NCBI GenBank assembly: GCA_030762175.1
Contig: CM060833.1
Coordinates: 7,815,001-7,879,000, forward strand
Direction: 5' to 3'
Length of the DNA stretch: 64,000 nt
Origin: Metallyticus violacea
Lineage: Eukaryota > Arthropoda > Insecta > Mantodea > Metallyticidae
In this document: one piece after another, positions 1 through 11,820 of the stretch
Numbering within the stretch: the stretch's first letter is position 1
How the letters are laid out: every line of letters begins with the position of its first letter
Notes under the pieces: generated by a model
Told to the model about the DNA's origin: nothing
Databases searched by the model: none
The model's input: only the letters and a program-made list of their open reading frames with translations
Made by a program: the position numbers and the translations under genes

Positions 1-679
1 TCTGTGGGAGATGGCGGATTTTGATAACAAAACTGCTTCGAAACTGCTGCTGCGATCTGTGGGTCATCAAATGATTCTCATAACATATAATACAATATAC
101 ATTTTGTTTTCGTTATAATTATATATAGATGAACAAATTGTGTTTCTTTCAAACTAGAGATAATAAAAATATATATTATCAGATTCGTTTATCCCGTAGT
201 AACAATTGACTGCGTTCATTACGGAAACATTAAAAACATTTTTGTGTGTGTATGTAATGTAATTCTTTTAACTAGAAAGCAGTTTGTTTCAAGTACACCC
301 TGTGTTTACGTGGCATGTAAATCGTAAACGTATTTAGTACAAGCTGATGAAGCTGCAACGCTAAATGAGATGAAGGTTGTGCATAAAGTGCGAGAAAATG
401 TGTCTAAAGCAACGAAATTAACAGACGCTGTGAATCATAAAAAAACAAATCTCGGTTTTTCCTCCAGCCTCGAGGGAGAAGCTTTTCCAACTCTCGGAGG
501 GGTTGTTTTAATGAGTTTGAATTAGGAAGGACTTTGTGAACGCATTTACAGCTAAAATTATTAACAAGGTCATTTACGTAGCCAAGAAAGCGCTGAAAAT
601 TACAGAATTGCGGAGACCTTGCAGCTAAGAGTTAACACGTTAAAATATGAATTTAATTATATTTATGGATTCCCTGATT
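1..679. other. AT-rich intergenic sequence
   Basis: No reading frame, RNA gene or transposon end was recognised. The stretch is AT-rich and leads into the ~142-bp repeat array that starts near 680. Confidence 0.5.
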
Positions 680-1235
680 TTCAGACTCTATTTTTTTTTA
701 TTTAAATGATATATACAGAGATTCGTTGCGGAAAAACAAATATTAATGCCGCTAGAGGGGTTTTTATATTTTTGGTTTCAGGTAAACATAAAATATAGCC
801 CGATTACACTGATTTTCAGAAATTATTTTTATTATTTTATTTGAATGATACATATTTAGTTTTCATCTACAATTTTTTAAATTGCGGCCGCTAGAGAGAT
901 TGTTAAATTTCGTTTTAACCCCCCACTCGCTTTTCAGATATACCCCTACTTATAATACTTCGATTGCCCTGATTTTCCCAAACTACTGTGATCAATATGT
1001 AGTTTAAAGAAATGTGCCAAGTTTCGTTGAGAAAAAACAAAAATAGCGGCTGTTAGAGCAATATTTAATTTTTTAAAAAAAAAATCGCTTTAGAATAACT
1101 TCCCTTATCAATGGTGCAATTTTGCTGGTTAACAAACTCGACGAATTGTTTGTTAATTAATGTTTATGTGTCGAATTTCGTTCAGAAAAATAAAAATTGC
1201 GTCCGCTAGAGCGTTAACAGACACACGCGTATATA
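680..1235 (+). repeat. Degenerate ~142-bp tandem repeat array, copy A
   Basis: About four diverged units are marked by a recurring GCTAGAG-type block near 748, 888, 1047 and 1208. Each is preceded by a block ending in TTTCGTTG-AGAAAAA and followed by TTTCAGGTA-like and TGATTTTCAGAAACT-like blocks. The same unit recurs at 9905-11090 and 29880-30200 (same orientation) and at 13760-14960 and 61487-61730 (opposite orientation). No coding potential is seen. Confidence 0.75.
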
Positions 1236-1405
1236 TATATTTTTTCATTATCTTTTTCGGTATGCGGTGTATAGGGATCAATGGAGAATCGAAGAAAAGT
1301 TTTAAAATTCGTTTCATGTGTATAAACGCATAAAAGTTAGTTGGTTTAATAATTAGAGCATTAAAATGGGCAAAATATGCACTAAAAAATCAGGATACAG
1401 AAGGA

Positions 1406-2074
1406 GCCAAAAAATGTATACACACTTCAAGCAAAGAAAAAAACTGTGTTAACATAACAAAACTGAATTTACACAAACAGAAAATGATGAGCACTAATCA
1501 TCTTAGACTTTTACAGTTACAACAGTTGCTCAAAATGTCCACCCGACGTCGATACACTTCTGAGTACGTTGAACTACTGATTGAGCAACGTTTGCGAAAG
1601 TGTCCTCAGCGATTGCAGAACATGTCGTTTCAATTTCTTCCCGAAGTGCTGTCAGTGTAGCTGGTTTTCTACGGTATGCAACATCCTTAAGAGTTCCCCA
1701 TAGGCAGAAGTCCAACGGCGGTTCTGTTCTGTACACACGTCTCCATTGCCTTTGAACTTCAACAACATTCTCGGTTTTCCAATACCACTTCAAAATTGCT
1801 TTCCACTGTTCAAACGATAATCTTGGCTCCATTTTGTTGTAGCAACGCTAGCATAATGTAATGTGAGTCACATCTGTTTACAGAACATCATATGATAATC
1901 TTGGCTTCATTTGTTCATTGTTGATTTACCTGTCACGTAGCAACGCTATCATAATGTATGTGAGTCACATCTATTTACAGAACATCATACTACACATTAC
2001 TGTTGTTTTTCGGTGCAAATTTGAAATATATAAAATAGATATCTACTGTAAAAGTGTGTATACATTTTGGCACC
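1406..2074 (-). mobile_element. Internally deleted DUF4817-type transposon, copy 1
   Basis: Terminal inverted repeats resemble GCCAAAAAATGTATACACAC at both ends. On the minus strand, 1832-1530 encodes about 100 residues that open with MEPRLSFEQWKAILKWYW, the N-terminal HTH of a mariner-like transposase. Right after YRTEPP the frame jumps to the C-terminal part ([18 protein letters not shown]... [11 protein letters not shown]). The central DDE catalytic region is absent, so the element is non-autonomous. Three further copies lie at 11111, 23461 and 41747 with different breakpoints. Confidence 0.8.
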
Positions 2075-2514
2075 ATCGGTATATACTAAACCATATAGAC
2101 TGTTAAATTGAGAAAAAATCTCATTTTATTTCAAATAACATATTATTATTGTTGATAATTTAATGCATACAATGTTTAATTAATTAGTGGCTTGATTATT
2201 TACGGACACTCTTTAATATCTCGGATTATCAGGGTCCAATTCAATTCATGGGGTGAAACGATCGATAAATTTTGTTCAGAGGATTCTTATTTCAGGCTGC
2301 GGTTCTTTTACGTGTCGTAAATCTACGACACAGAACTAATGACTTTAATTCCCTTATGAAGGAAACATACTTATACCTTTATACCCTAAAATTTGCCGTA
2401 TTTGAACTAGCGAAAAATGTAGGGTTACCGCTACACCATGACCTACATTAATAGTAGCAAAGCGTTATATATATTTATAGTGTGTCTGGGAGGTTCGAAT
2501 ACTCCTATATGCTA
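2075..2514. other. Unassigned spacer
   Basis: AT-rich sequence between two transposon relics. Nothing recognisable was seen. Confidence 0.4.
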
Positions 2515-3480
2515 TACGTTAATTTGATGACTTTAATAAAAATGAATTTAGTAATTTAGTAACGAATTTACGGGTAGTTGACCAAGGTATTCTATATGTT
2601 CTATAATGTTGGACACATAATCCCATGCTCCTCCAAGTTCTTTGTGACATTTTTTCCAAAACTGCAGGTGCGAGAGTACCAAAGTCATTCCGTACTGCTT
2701 GTTTTTCATAGCGAAGCTGGCAAGTTTCCATCCTGGTAATACACCACAACAAGTTATGAGATGTCGTCAGGTCAGTGCTACGTGGAAGACAAGGAAGTGG
2801 GGCTGGAGATGTTGTAGGTGCATGTCCAATCCAGTATCCAGGGAATTTATTGTTTAAAAAATAACGAACGGAAAGAGCATAGTGTGCTGGGGCTCCGTCT
2901 TGCTGTATCCACAGCTCTTCCATTAGTCCTCTGTCTCCCATTTGGGAGATGAGCCAAGTTGTCAGCATTCCTGAATAAAAATACGGTCCAAAGAGATGCT
3001 GCGGTGCCATTCCTGCCCATATCATAGCATTTGTGGGCTGTGTTCCAGATCGGAAGTGAAGTGAGAATTTTCCTTAGTCAAAAAAACACATTTCTCTTTC
3101 GGATGCTGCGGTATAAGGCACACTCATCTGCAAACATAACCTTGGATCTTGATATGTCGATTTGGAATGTTGCTAGAAGAGACCGACATGTTTACATCTG
3201 CGCCAGACAGCTCACCGATGAAGGTCGGACGACACGACCTCACCTTTAAGTCCTTCTTCATGTAACGGAAAAGAGTCGATCGTAGAATGTGAAGCCCAGC
3301 AGCCTGGGGCGCTCAACTGTCACCTCAACTCAGCGCTTGTCTCCAGGCGCGTCTTCTGTCTTCCCTTTCTCGATCGGTCTTTTACACTTCCTGTCATAAA
3401 CGCCTTTCTTTCGAATCGTATGAACAATCATAGACGTTTTGTAAAATCAAGTCTCCCTTGACAGTTGCTCAACACGCCTT
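2515..3480 (-). pseudogene. Degenerate DDE transposase (DUF4817/mariner-like)
   Basis: Minus-strand reading gives a C-terminal transposase block at 3025-2519. It has a GPYFYSG stretch, the catalytic-type motif WIQQDGAPAHYA, a PRSTDLTTSHNLLW block (the usual PPRSPDLTxxDxxLWG) and a basic tail. Upstream (3480-3030) an HTH-like and linker region can be followed only with stops and frameshifts. This is a different subfamily from the one at 1406. No clear terminal repeats were seen, so the limits are approximate. Confidence 0.75.
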
Positions 3481-3627
3481 GTCTCACTGTAAGGATTTCG
3501 AGGATATATTTAATTGAACACTTATTGATGCGTTACCAACTCATATATTTACTCAGAGGTAAATATATGACATCTATATTTTTGCATAAAGCGCACATAC
3601 AACCAGATTTAAATCTTACGTAATAAA

Positions 3628-4919
3628 TACAGGATGATTCTAAAGTCCTTACCTGGTTTCAGGTGTCGATAGAACAGAAACCATGAAGCGCTTATATCAG
3701 CGGATAGATTATCTCTCCAAGTTTCAGATATACCTTGCAGATGTTCCATATGTCCTCCTTTGGTGACGTGGCAGACATCAATCCTGTAGTCAAGCTCTTG
3801 CTATACACGTCTAGACATCTGACGGTCAATACCAAAGACTGTATGCGTGATCCTCTCTCGTAGCTGTGTTAATCATGTGACAAAAGCGGCACCAACACAG
3901 GATCTTTGACATAACCCCAACATAAGAAAAAATCTTTAAGATCTTATGGAGCTAGGTTAAGCCGTGGAGACCACAGAAGAAGAGAAGAGTCATCTCGAGC
4001 AGTACGTTCAATCCAGCGACAAGGAATTTCTGCATTGAGGTACACACGGACGTCATTATGAAAATAAGGTGGAGCCTCATCTTGCTGATAAATAAGGTCC
4101 TGGCTATCTACATGTAATTCTGGCATTAGCCACTGTTCCAACATGCACAGGTGCACTGGACCGGTAACAGTTTTCTCCGCAAAGAAAAATGAACCGTACA
4201 CTTTTGACGAAGAAAGTGCACAAAACGCGTTAACTTTAGGGGATCACGGACGTGTTCTACCATAACACCAGGTTTTTCCGTGCCCCAAATGCGTATACTG
4301 CGACGATTTACTTTGCCGGACACATGAAACGTGGCTTCGTCACTAAAATCAGTTTCTCAACAAAACCGTCTTCCTCTAGCCGCTCTTGAAAATCAACACA
4401 GGACGATCATTGTGATCCTCAGCGCCTGCAACATCTGTATCCGTTATGATTTCACTTTAAGTGGTTGACGTAAAATACGCCAGACAGTTGACTGCAGTAT
4501 TTCTGGCCCACGGGCCGATATTTTAGAGCTTCTCACAAATGCTTCTCGCACACGCTCAACGGTCTCAACCAACACTCTTGGCCGGCCTGTTTGTTGTCCA
4601 TCACACAAGCAGCCAGTCGTTTCAAACCTTTAGTACCATGCAGGAATTGTTTTGGTTGTAGGTGTTTTTTCTTGCGAAATGGTCTTGTACCGTCACAACG
4701 GACTCACATTTAGCGAATTGTAACATGCAGAAAGATCTATGGAGACCAGTGAATGTTTTCGTTATAACTGTCCTCTAGCGGCTAAACCTACAACCATGCC
4801 AAGATGCCTGTTACGAAGACAAACTTGGAGAGTTATCCTTTCCATTGATATGAGTGCTTTCGCTATCTGTCATGGTTTTGTTCTATCGATTCCTGAAACG
4901 AGGGAAGAATTTGGATTCA

Positions 4920-4925
<6 letters not shown>
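3628..4925 (-). mobile_element. DUF4817/mariner-like transposon relic with terminal repeats
   Basis: The left end (TACAGGATGATTCTAAAG) and the inverted right end near 4920 share an imperfect repeat that continues into TTTCAGG-TCGATAGAAC. Inside, minus-strand frames 4323-4126 (MSGKVNRRSIRIWGTEKPGV) and 4201-3944 (MYGSFFFAEKTVTG, then LIYQQDEAPPYFHNDV and a WSPRLNLAP block) are consecutive parts of one DDE transposase separated by a frameshift. The N-terminal HTH part (about 4720-4440) has several stops. The element is inactive. Its right end abuts a CA/TA microsatellite. Confidence 0.8.

Positions 4926-4995
<70 letters not shown>
4921..4995. repeat. Compound (CA)n-(TA)n microsatellite
   Basis: About 14 CA units are followed, after a short A-run, by about 20 TA units. 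It sits directly at the right end of the 3628-4925 transposon. Open frames running through it are repeat artefacts. Confidence 0.95.
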
Positions 4996-4997
<2 letters not shown>

Positions 4998-5489
4998 GTT
5001 GCTTGTTTCATCTGTTTTCACGCATTACGTTATCTTCGATATTCAATATTTATTTTTATCACATTCATTTGTTTTCTCGCCATAGAAAAAGAAAACGAGA
5101 TGTTCGAAATATAGCAAAATTGTGTGACTATTCAAGGGTTTTGTCTGTTTAACTGGTTATTTAGTTACATTGTTCAAGAGTTGCCTTATTATTCATTTTA
5201 TTACATGTATTTTACTTAAGGAGCTTTTGCTATCATCCCCTCAATTATCATTGTTTTTCACCGGGCCCAGTCTAAAGCGGCGAAATCCCGTCAAAAGCTT
5301 CCCCGAGAGCTACCACGTTGGGGTGTGTGGACTTGTTGCAAACCCTCTGGATTTCGCTTCACCTGCAGTTCTCAAACTTTCTTAGCTCTCGGACCCCCCC
5401 CCCTCCTCTCTCTCTCTGTAGCGGATCCCTAGGATTTAACTCGAAGTTTAAAATCTTGCATTTGCATCCTATTGTTGTCACTTACGGTT
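4996..5489. other. Unassigned spacer
   Basis: AT-rich sequence with a run of C and a TC-rich stretch near 5392-5420. Short open frames show no recognisable domain. Confidence 0.4.
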
Positions 5490-6690
5490 TCCGCCTGTGA
5501 GAGGTGTGCAAGTAGAGACATGTTCAGTTCCGTCTACAGCAAAATAAAAGTGACACGCGACGAACAACATGCTGCACAGGAATTTTGCTTTCGACTCGAC
5601 AAATCTTCAGTTAAGGCCTATGAAGTGTTTGTTATTTCGTATAGTTGAGCTCGAAGATGATTTAAAATGTTTAAAGAAGGTAATTAATCACTTTCAAGGA
5701 AGGTGGACACGACGGTTCGGTTTGCGCTCTAACGGAAGAAAACTTTAACACTTGCTGTCATTGTGAGAGAGGGTCGTCGAATAACACGAGACGTGTTTCT
5801 CTAAATGACGGTCGTTCGCGTGCAGGTTCGTATGCAGTTGAAGATGATGTTACAGGAAGATGTGGAGTTTCTTTCAAACGTAATCACTGCTGATGAAACT
5901 TGGGTACATTATTTCGATTCTGAGGGTAGACAGCAAAGCTCTCTGTGAAATTTCCATCATGAGCATCATCGTCGTTAAAAAAAAAAAAAAAAAAAAAAAG
6001 TTGTTGCTTCTATTGGGAAAATTGCGGCCCCATTTTATTTTCAGATCTTCAAGGAATGATTTATAGCAGATATTAACGACCTTTTAAACTACTGAGGCAT
6101 CACAGGAGATGAGCACTAGTGATACCATAATATGAAATTATAAACAGGGAAAGAATTTTTATTTTAAAGGAAGGAAGCCTACGAGGCCTTTAGGGCATTT
6201 GCCATTTATGAGAACTGAGAAAAACCTGAAAAATAGTTCAGTCAGCGAGGACGGTCCTGCCCCTCACGAGTCCGCGTCATCTGTAGAAGTCATAGCTGCA
6301 CACAAAATTGTAACTGGAACAATAAACACGTTCTGAATGTTGTATGACCATATCACACGCTAAAGGCCACATTTCTATGCAACATGTTGAATGCTGCACC
6401 ACGATAATGCTCGGCCACACATGACAAACGTAGTTGTTGAAAAAATCAAAGTGAAGTATATCTTTCACCCTGCCCCTACAGTCCAGATATAGCCCCGTGT
6501 GACTTTCTCCTTATCCCCAAATTGTGGAAAAGAAGAAAGAAAAAGAAAGCGGCATTTTTCCATCACCAGTGATAAAGGCTGTAGAGGTCATTCTGAAGTA
6601 TTGTCAAAAATGGTTTCAAGACTGAAACTACGCGTTTTCCTGACAGAATGTTTAGCCGATGACAATTCTGTAACGTAGGAAGCGGAGTGG
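5490..6690 (+). mobile_element. Mariner relic, family 1 copy 1
   Basis: A plus-strand frame near 5877 reads VITADETWVHYFDSEGRQQS, the first catalytic Asp region of mariner transposase. A DNARPHMTNVV block, carrying the second Asp, appears near 6400. Stops, a 23-A run (about 5977-5999) and a reverse SINE fragment (6163-6288) break the frame. Related copies of the same family lie at 51020-52045 (+) and 63450-64000 (-). End points are approximate because clear terminal repeats were not found. Confidence 0.8.
6163..6288 (-). mobile_element. SINE-A fragment inside a mariner
   Basis: The reverse complement carries GGACTCGTGAG, then the AGGACCGTCCT block and the CAGG-TTTT-CTCAGT-TCATAAATGGCAAATGCC body of SINE-A (full copies at 20015 and 44657). 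The B-box segment is missing. It interrupts the mariner at 5490-6690 and so inserted later. Confidence 0.75.
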
Positions 6691-8030
6691 AAGTACAGGA
6701 GCTTCGTACTAATGAGGGAGAATAAGAATCAGAACAAATGAGAAATAAAGAATAGAAGTGACAGAGGTGAAGAAGGAAATGAGGTGTGCAGTAGAAATGA
6801 GAAAGGAATGAAGAACTAAAGAAATGTGGAGAAAAGTAAACGACGAAGAACGTGAAAAACAAGCGAAAAAGAACGAAAAGGTAAGAAGTGGGAATATAAT
6901 AAGAGAGAGAAGCGAAGAATAAAGGAGAATTGGAGAATGAAAGAATGAAGAAAAAAAAGAAGGAAAAAGGAGTAATGTTGAAAATACACGTAAAAGTAAG
7001 CGAAGAAAGGAACGAAGAAGAAAAGACGGGGGAAAAGTTGAAGAAGAAAGGGCTATATGGAAGAGAAAGAAGGGAAGGAAGGAAACAGTGAAGAACCAAA
7101 GAGGGAAAATAGGTGAAAAAAGAGCTGAGAGGGGTGAAAAGAATGGAGGAATGTAAACTAAAAAAAGGAAAAAATAAGGAGAATTGAAACAGAAAAGAGG
7201 ATAAAGGATTCCATGAGTAAAGAGAAGAGATAGAAAAAGAAAGGAGGAGTGAAGAAGAAAAGAAAAGGGAAAGGAGAGAAAGGAGTAAAAGCCGTGAATT
7301 AAAAAAAAGTGCAGGAGAAGAAAAGGGAAGAGAAGAAAAGTGTGTAGAATTAAAAAGGGAAAAATAGAGTAATGAAGAAGAAGAGGGAAAATGAGTGAAG
7401 AAAAAATCAGGAAAAGAGTGATGGAAAATGAGATGAAAATTAAAGAATGAAGAAAAAAATATAAAATAAGGGAAACAATTGAAGAAAACAGAGGAAAGAA
7501 AGGAGAAGTTAGAAAGGAAAGAGAAGGGAATGAAATAGAAAAGAGATAAAAGCTGTACAAGAGAGGAGAAGGAAAGTGAAGAAGAAAAGAGGAGATATAG
7601 GATAAAAGAAACAGAAACGGGGATAAAAAAGAGAGAAAAAGAAGGAATCATGGAGAAGTAAAGAGAAGAGACAATTTTAATTAAAGTCAGAGAGACTGAG
7701 GGAGAAAAGAGGGGGAAAAAGCTGATCAGAGAGGATTGAAAACATAAAAAAGTATAAATAGCGGAAATATTTGAAAAAAACGAGGGACGATTAGAGAAGA
7801 AGAGGGAAAGAACTGAATGTGAGAGAGAAAATAAGAGGCGAATTGAAAAAAGAAAAGATAGAAGGGTAAATGGGTGGTGAAAAGGAAAGAGAAAAAACTA
7901 AAGTGAAAAAGATAAAAAACGGAAGAAACCGATGGAGAAGAAAATGTCAAAGAAGAAAAGATTAAATGTAAAAATCAGGAGAAAGAATTGAAGAAGAAAA
8001 TGAAGAGATTATAAATAAAGAACAGAAACT
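6690..8030. repeat. 1.3-kb purine-strand (GA-rich) tract
   Basis: The plus strand is almost entirely G and A (runs of GAAGAAAAG, GAGGGAAAA and similar) with few pyrimidines, so the minus strand is polypyrimidine. Long minus-strand frames of 362 and 283 residues here contain almost only S, F, L and P. They result from lacking purine-starting stop codons on that strand, not from a gene. The tract looks like an irregular minisatellite. Confidence 0.9.
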
Positions 8031-8819
8031 TTGATGAGGTTTCACTGCTGCAGGTTAACTCCCCGGTCTCAAACGGGTGAAAATGAAAAGTAAAGCGCTG
8101 CAATTGAATTAAGGGTTCAAGCTAAAAGGTCACTGCTCATATATCTGAAGAAGTCGCTCTGACACAAGCGAACTTCCGCACCATCTAGCGAGGGAAGGCA
8201 GAAACAAGCGAAAGAGTGTGAGAAATCAATATGAGAGTACAAATAGCAATTATAGAAGGCTTTGGAGGAGCGGTCCATGAAAATTAACGTTTGGTCACAG
8301 AAAGGGGCATCACTTTGTTATCTCCATCAATTTGCTCTTCCTATACGCTTCAAATTGAATTTTTAGGTTACTTATTATTGGTTTTGCTTTTAAAATGTAA
8401 TATATTTTTAATAATAATCATTTAAGTATGACTATCGTCAGTGATCGAGCTCCTAAACCTCCGTTTCTGTCCTGAATGCAAGCACTATACCAGGGAAATT
8501 CCAGCTGGGAGAAACATCCTTGCCGGCATTAAAAACGTCATAGCAAGTAGTCGTAAAATCTCATGTTTCTTCCATAAGATATCGGAAAAAAAAAAAAGAC
8601 GGTCGCCTTAAGGCTTACGTAAACCATAAATACAAGATACACGAAATTATAATATTTGTTCCACATTGAAAGAGCAGCTTTTGGAAATGGTAAAGGTTCG
8701 TAGATGTTTTGAGATGCAGAACAATGAACAATACGTAATGTATACCCTTTAGGAAAAAAATCTGCAATCTTCTTCCAGAAGAAGGACAAAGTAGTTCAGA
8801 GATTTGAAGATTAAAAGGA
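8031..8819. other. Unassigned spacer
   Basis: Mixed sequence between two purine-rich tracts. No domain, exon or transposon end recognised. Confidence 0.4.
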
Positions 8820-9012
8820 AAAACAATGGGAGAGGGGAAAATAATTGAAGAAGAAGAGAATAGCGAAGAAAAAAGAGGAAAAGTAATGAGAAAGAAAAAT
8901 GATAAGAAAATAAAGAAAATTAAGAGAGAGGGAAGAATGAAGAATAAAAGAGAACGTACTGGGGCAGAAAAGAGCACTGGAGAAGAAAAAAGAGAGAAGA
9001 AAGAGAGTCTGA
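8820..9012. repeat. Second purine-rich tract
   Basis: Nearly pyrimidine-free plus strand (GAAGAAGAG, GAGAAAGAA and so on), the same kind of sequence as 6690-8030. A third such tract is at 25880-26300. Confidence 0.8.
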
Positions 9013-9017
9013 AGACA

Positions 9018-9100
9018 AAGGAAAACGTTCGTCACGCAGGAAACTGCGTAAACTAAGCGAAATCCTCAGAAAGCAGAACAGTTTTAAAAAATGAATATGA
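9018..9100 (+). repeat. Terminal sequence of the foldback/array family
   Basis: The block CGTAAACTAAGCGAAATCC with a preceding CGTCACGCAGG recurs near 40629-40720 and, inverted, near 15039-15110 and 62190-62268. At the other sites it is followed by a TTACAGAGCGCTAGAGCA-type block. It probably marks the outer end of the element whose array starts at 9905. Confidence 0.6.
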
Positions 9101-9352
9101 AATCCAAATTATGGCCTTATTAATTAATGAAATAGTTATGGCATTAAGGTATTTTAATTACCATGACAAATTCTGCAGTAAACTAATAAAAGAAAAACTG
9201 AATTGTAATACATCACTTAACTAGCTTTATTTTTGTTTTTCCCCTTCAAAATCACTTGAAAATAAATGTATATAGTGAAATTACTTTAATTTTCGAAAGT
9301 AAAAGGAATAAAATTAGAATTCTTGCAATCTATAGATATCACAAAAGAGAAA

Positions 9353-9395
<43 letters not shown>

Positions 9396-9904
9396 AAAAA
9401 TTATAGGTATACTTTTAATTAAATTAAATATATGACCACAGAGAAACAAACGGTGTAGATATTTTTAAACATTTTTAAATGTAATCATGTTTATGAACTG
9501 ACCCCTTCATATTTTACATTCACAAAAACAGAATGAATTAATAGAAAATTTCGGCTTACTTTGTGCATTAAGAACTTCATGCTAATAAAACAAAAACAAG
9601 CCACTATTTAAAAACAATTGCAATGTACTAAGTAAATAAAAACAATCGAAAGTTACATCGATTTTCAGTGGCTTTGAAATTTAATTTAAATGTTATTAAC
9701 ATGTAACGTAAACGTTTTCTGAATGTTATTACAGAGCGCTCTTACATACAAATATAATTCTTAAACACATGTTAGATTAATATTTCACATTTACTATCTT
9801 CACTATGATACTTTTGTTAAATATAAAACATGTATCGTTATAAATACAGTTTATATGCTGAATTAATTTGCCCTTGTTTTTGAAACAATTGAGAGAAAAT
9901 TAAA
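9101..9904. other. AT-rich segment between terminal sequence and array
   Basis: No coding signal apart from the microsatellite. The stretch at about 9831-9900 (ATAAATACAGTTTATATGCT) recurs at 29829 just before another array and weakly at 41118. It is therefore probably a subterminal part of the same repeated element. Confidence 0.5.
9353..9392. repeat. (ATT)n microsatellite
   Basis: About 13 perfect trinucleotide units. Confidence 0.95.
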
Positions 9905-11090
9905 AACTAGAGTGCCTTTTAAATTTCGGTTTTCAGGATTACGTTTATTCCTAATGGTTCGATTTTCCTAACTTTCAGAAACTGTTTTTCTTATTTTATT
10001 TAAATGGTATATGCAAAGTTTTGCTGTGGAGGGGGAGGGGGGAATAACTACAACAACAATATTGCTGCAGCTAGAGATATTTTAAAAGTATGAATTTCAG
10101 GTAAATCCCCCACTCTTAATAGTTTTATTTCACTGATTTTCAGAAACTAATTTTCTTACTGTATATCAATAGAATTTACAGAGTTTCTTTAAAACATTTA
10201 AACATTGCGGACTCTAGAGCAATTTTTAAATTTCATTTTAACCGCCACACTTTAAATTTCGGTTTTCAGGTATACCTGTATTCCTAATGATCCAATTTGC
10301 CTGATTTTCAGAGAATACTGTTCATGCTTTATTTAAATGGTATACAACGAATTTCATTGAAAAAGCACAGCTAGAGAGATCTTTAAATGTCGTGTTTAAA
10401 GTAAATCCCCACTCATACGATTTTGCTGATTTTCGGAATATATTTTTATTAACCCCAACGGTGCAATTTTGCTGGTTGACGAACTCGACGAATCGTTTAT
10501 CAATTGATCGTTATACACCGAGTTTCGTTTAAAAAAATAAATAAATATTGGGGACGCTAGAGCGATAAAAGACACACACACACATCGCTGTAGGTTTTCT
10601 GCCCTCCAAATGGCCCAAATTTGCTGGTTTTTGAAAAGCAAATGTTGAGGCCACTAGAGTAATTCTTAAATTTTGTGTTTCATGTAAACCCGCCCTCCTA
10701 ATAATCTGATTTCAGTGATTTTCCGAAACTTATTTTTCTTATTTTATATCAATTGCAATTACCCAGTTTTCTTTTAAAAAAAATAATTACGGCCGTTAGA
10801 GCGTATTTTAAATTTCGCTTTAAATCCTATTCTTAATGGCCTAATTGATCTGATTTTCGGAAACTATTGTTAACAAATTATTTTAAAGAAATATAGAGCT
10901 TTGTTGAGGAAAAACGAAAATTCCAGCAGCTAGACCGAATTTTAAAAATGTTAACAGTATTTCGATTTAGGGTAACTCTACCCCTAAATGTCCAATTTTG
11001 CCAGGTAAAAAACTCGAAGAATTGTTTATTAATTGACGGTTATATGCTGAATTTCGTTGAGATAATGGCGACCTCTAGAGTGTTAACACA
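9905..11090 (+). repeat. Degenerate ~142-bp tandem array, copy B
   Basis: Nine unit boundaries marked by CTAGAG-like blocks occur near 9910, 10070, 10211, 10368, 10556, 10650, 10795, 10930 and 11072. Most spacings are about 135-160 bp, with one long and one short unit. Each unit has a TTTCAGGTAAACC-like block, a GATTTTCAGAAACT block, TTTATTTAAATGGTATA and GAGTTTCGTT. Confidence 0.85.
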
Positions 11091-11110
11091 GAGAAATATA
11101 CATCCCGAGG

Positions 11111-11820
11111 GTGACAATAATGTATACATACTTTCACAGTAGATATCTATTTAATATATTTCAAAGTTGGACCGAAAAACAACAGTAATATATAGTATGA
11201 TGTTCTGTAAACAGATGCGACTCACATACATTATGATAGCGTTGCTACGTGACAGATAAATCAACAATGAACAAATGAAATCAAGATTATCGTATGATGT
11301 TCTGTAAACAGATGTTGACTCACATTACGTTATGCTAGCGTTGCTACAACAAAATGGAGCCAAGATTACCGTTTGAACAGCGGAAAGCAATTTTGAAGTG
11401 CTATTGGAAAACCGAGAATGTTGTTGAAGTTCAAAGGCAATGGAGACGTGTGTACAGAACAGAACAGTCAACGCGAATAACAATTGCACGCATTCGAGGC
11501 AAATTTAAGACTCGTGGTGCCGTATGCGATGTTCTCAAGGGCAGAACTAGGCAGACCAGCTACACTGGCAGCACTTCGGGAAGAAATTGAAACGGTAGGT
11601 GCTGCAATCGCTGAGGACACTTTCGCAAACGTTGCTCAATCAGCAGTTCAACGTACTCAGAAGTGTATCGACGCCAATGGTGGACATTTTGAGCAACTGT
11701 TGTAACTGTAAAAGTCTAAGGTGATTAGTGCTCATCGTTTTCTGTTTGTGTGAATTCAGTTTTGTTATGTAACACAGTTTTTTTTTCTTTGCTTGAAGTA
11801 TGTAAACATTTTTGGTACCA
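11111..11820 (+). mobile_element. Internally deleted DUF4817-type transposon, copy 2
   Basis: The ends are inverted versions of GTGCCAAAAATGTATACAC-like sequence. The N-terminal HTH frame begins MEPRLPFEQRKAILKCYW at 11354 and runs through RITIARIRGKFKTRG. It retains more of the HTH and linker than copy 1. A second frame resumes at [20 protein letters not shown] and ends [15 protein letters not shown] at 11705. The DDE core is missing between them. Confidence 0.8.

Noticed and set aside
6563..7651. 362- and 283-residue open frames on the minus strand
   Set aside because: They lie in the purine-strand tract and contain almost only S, F, L, P and I. Low-complexity sequence lacking stop codons explains them.
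8826..9056. Lys/Glu-rich plus-strand open frame
   Set aside because: Product of the second purine tract, with no domain and no splice or start context.
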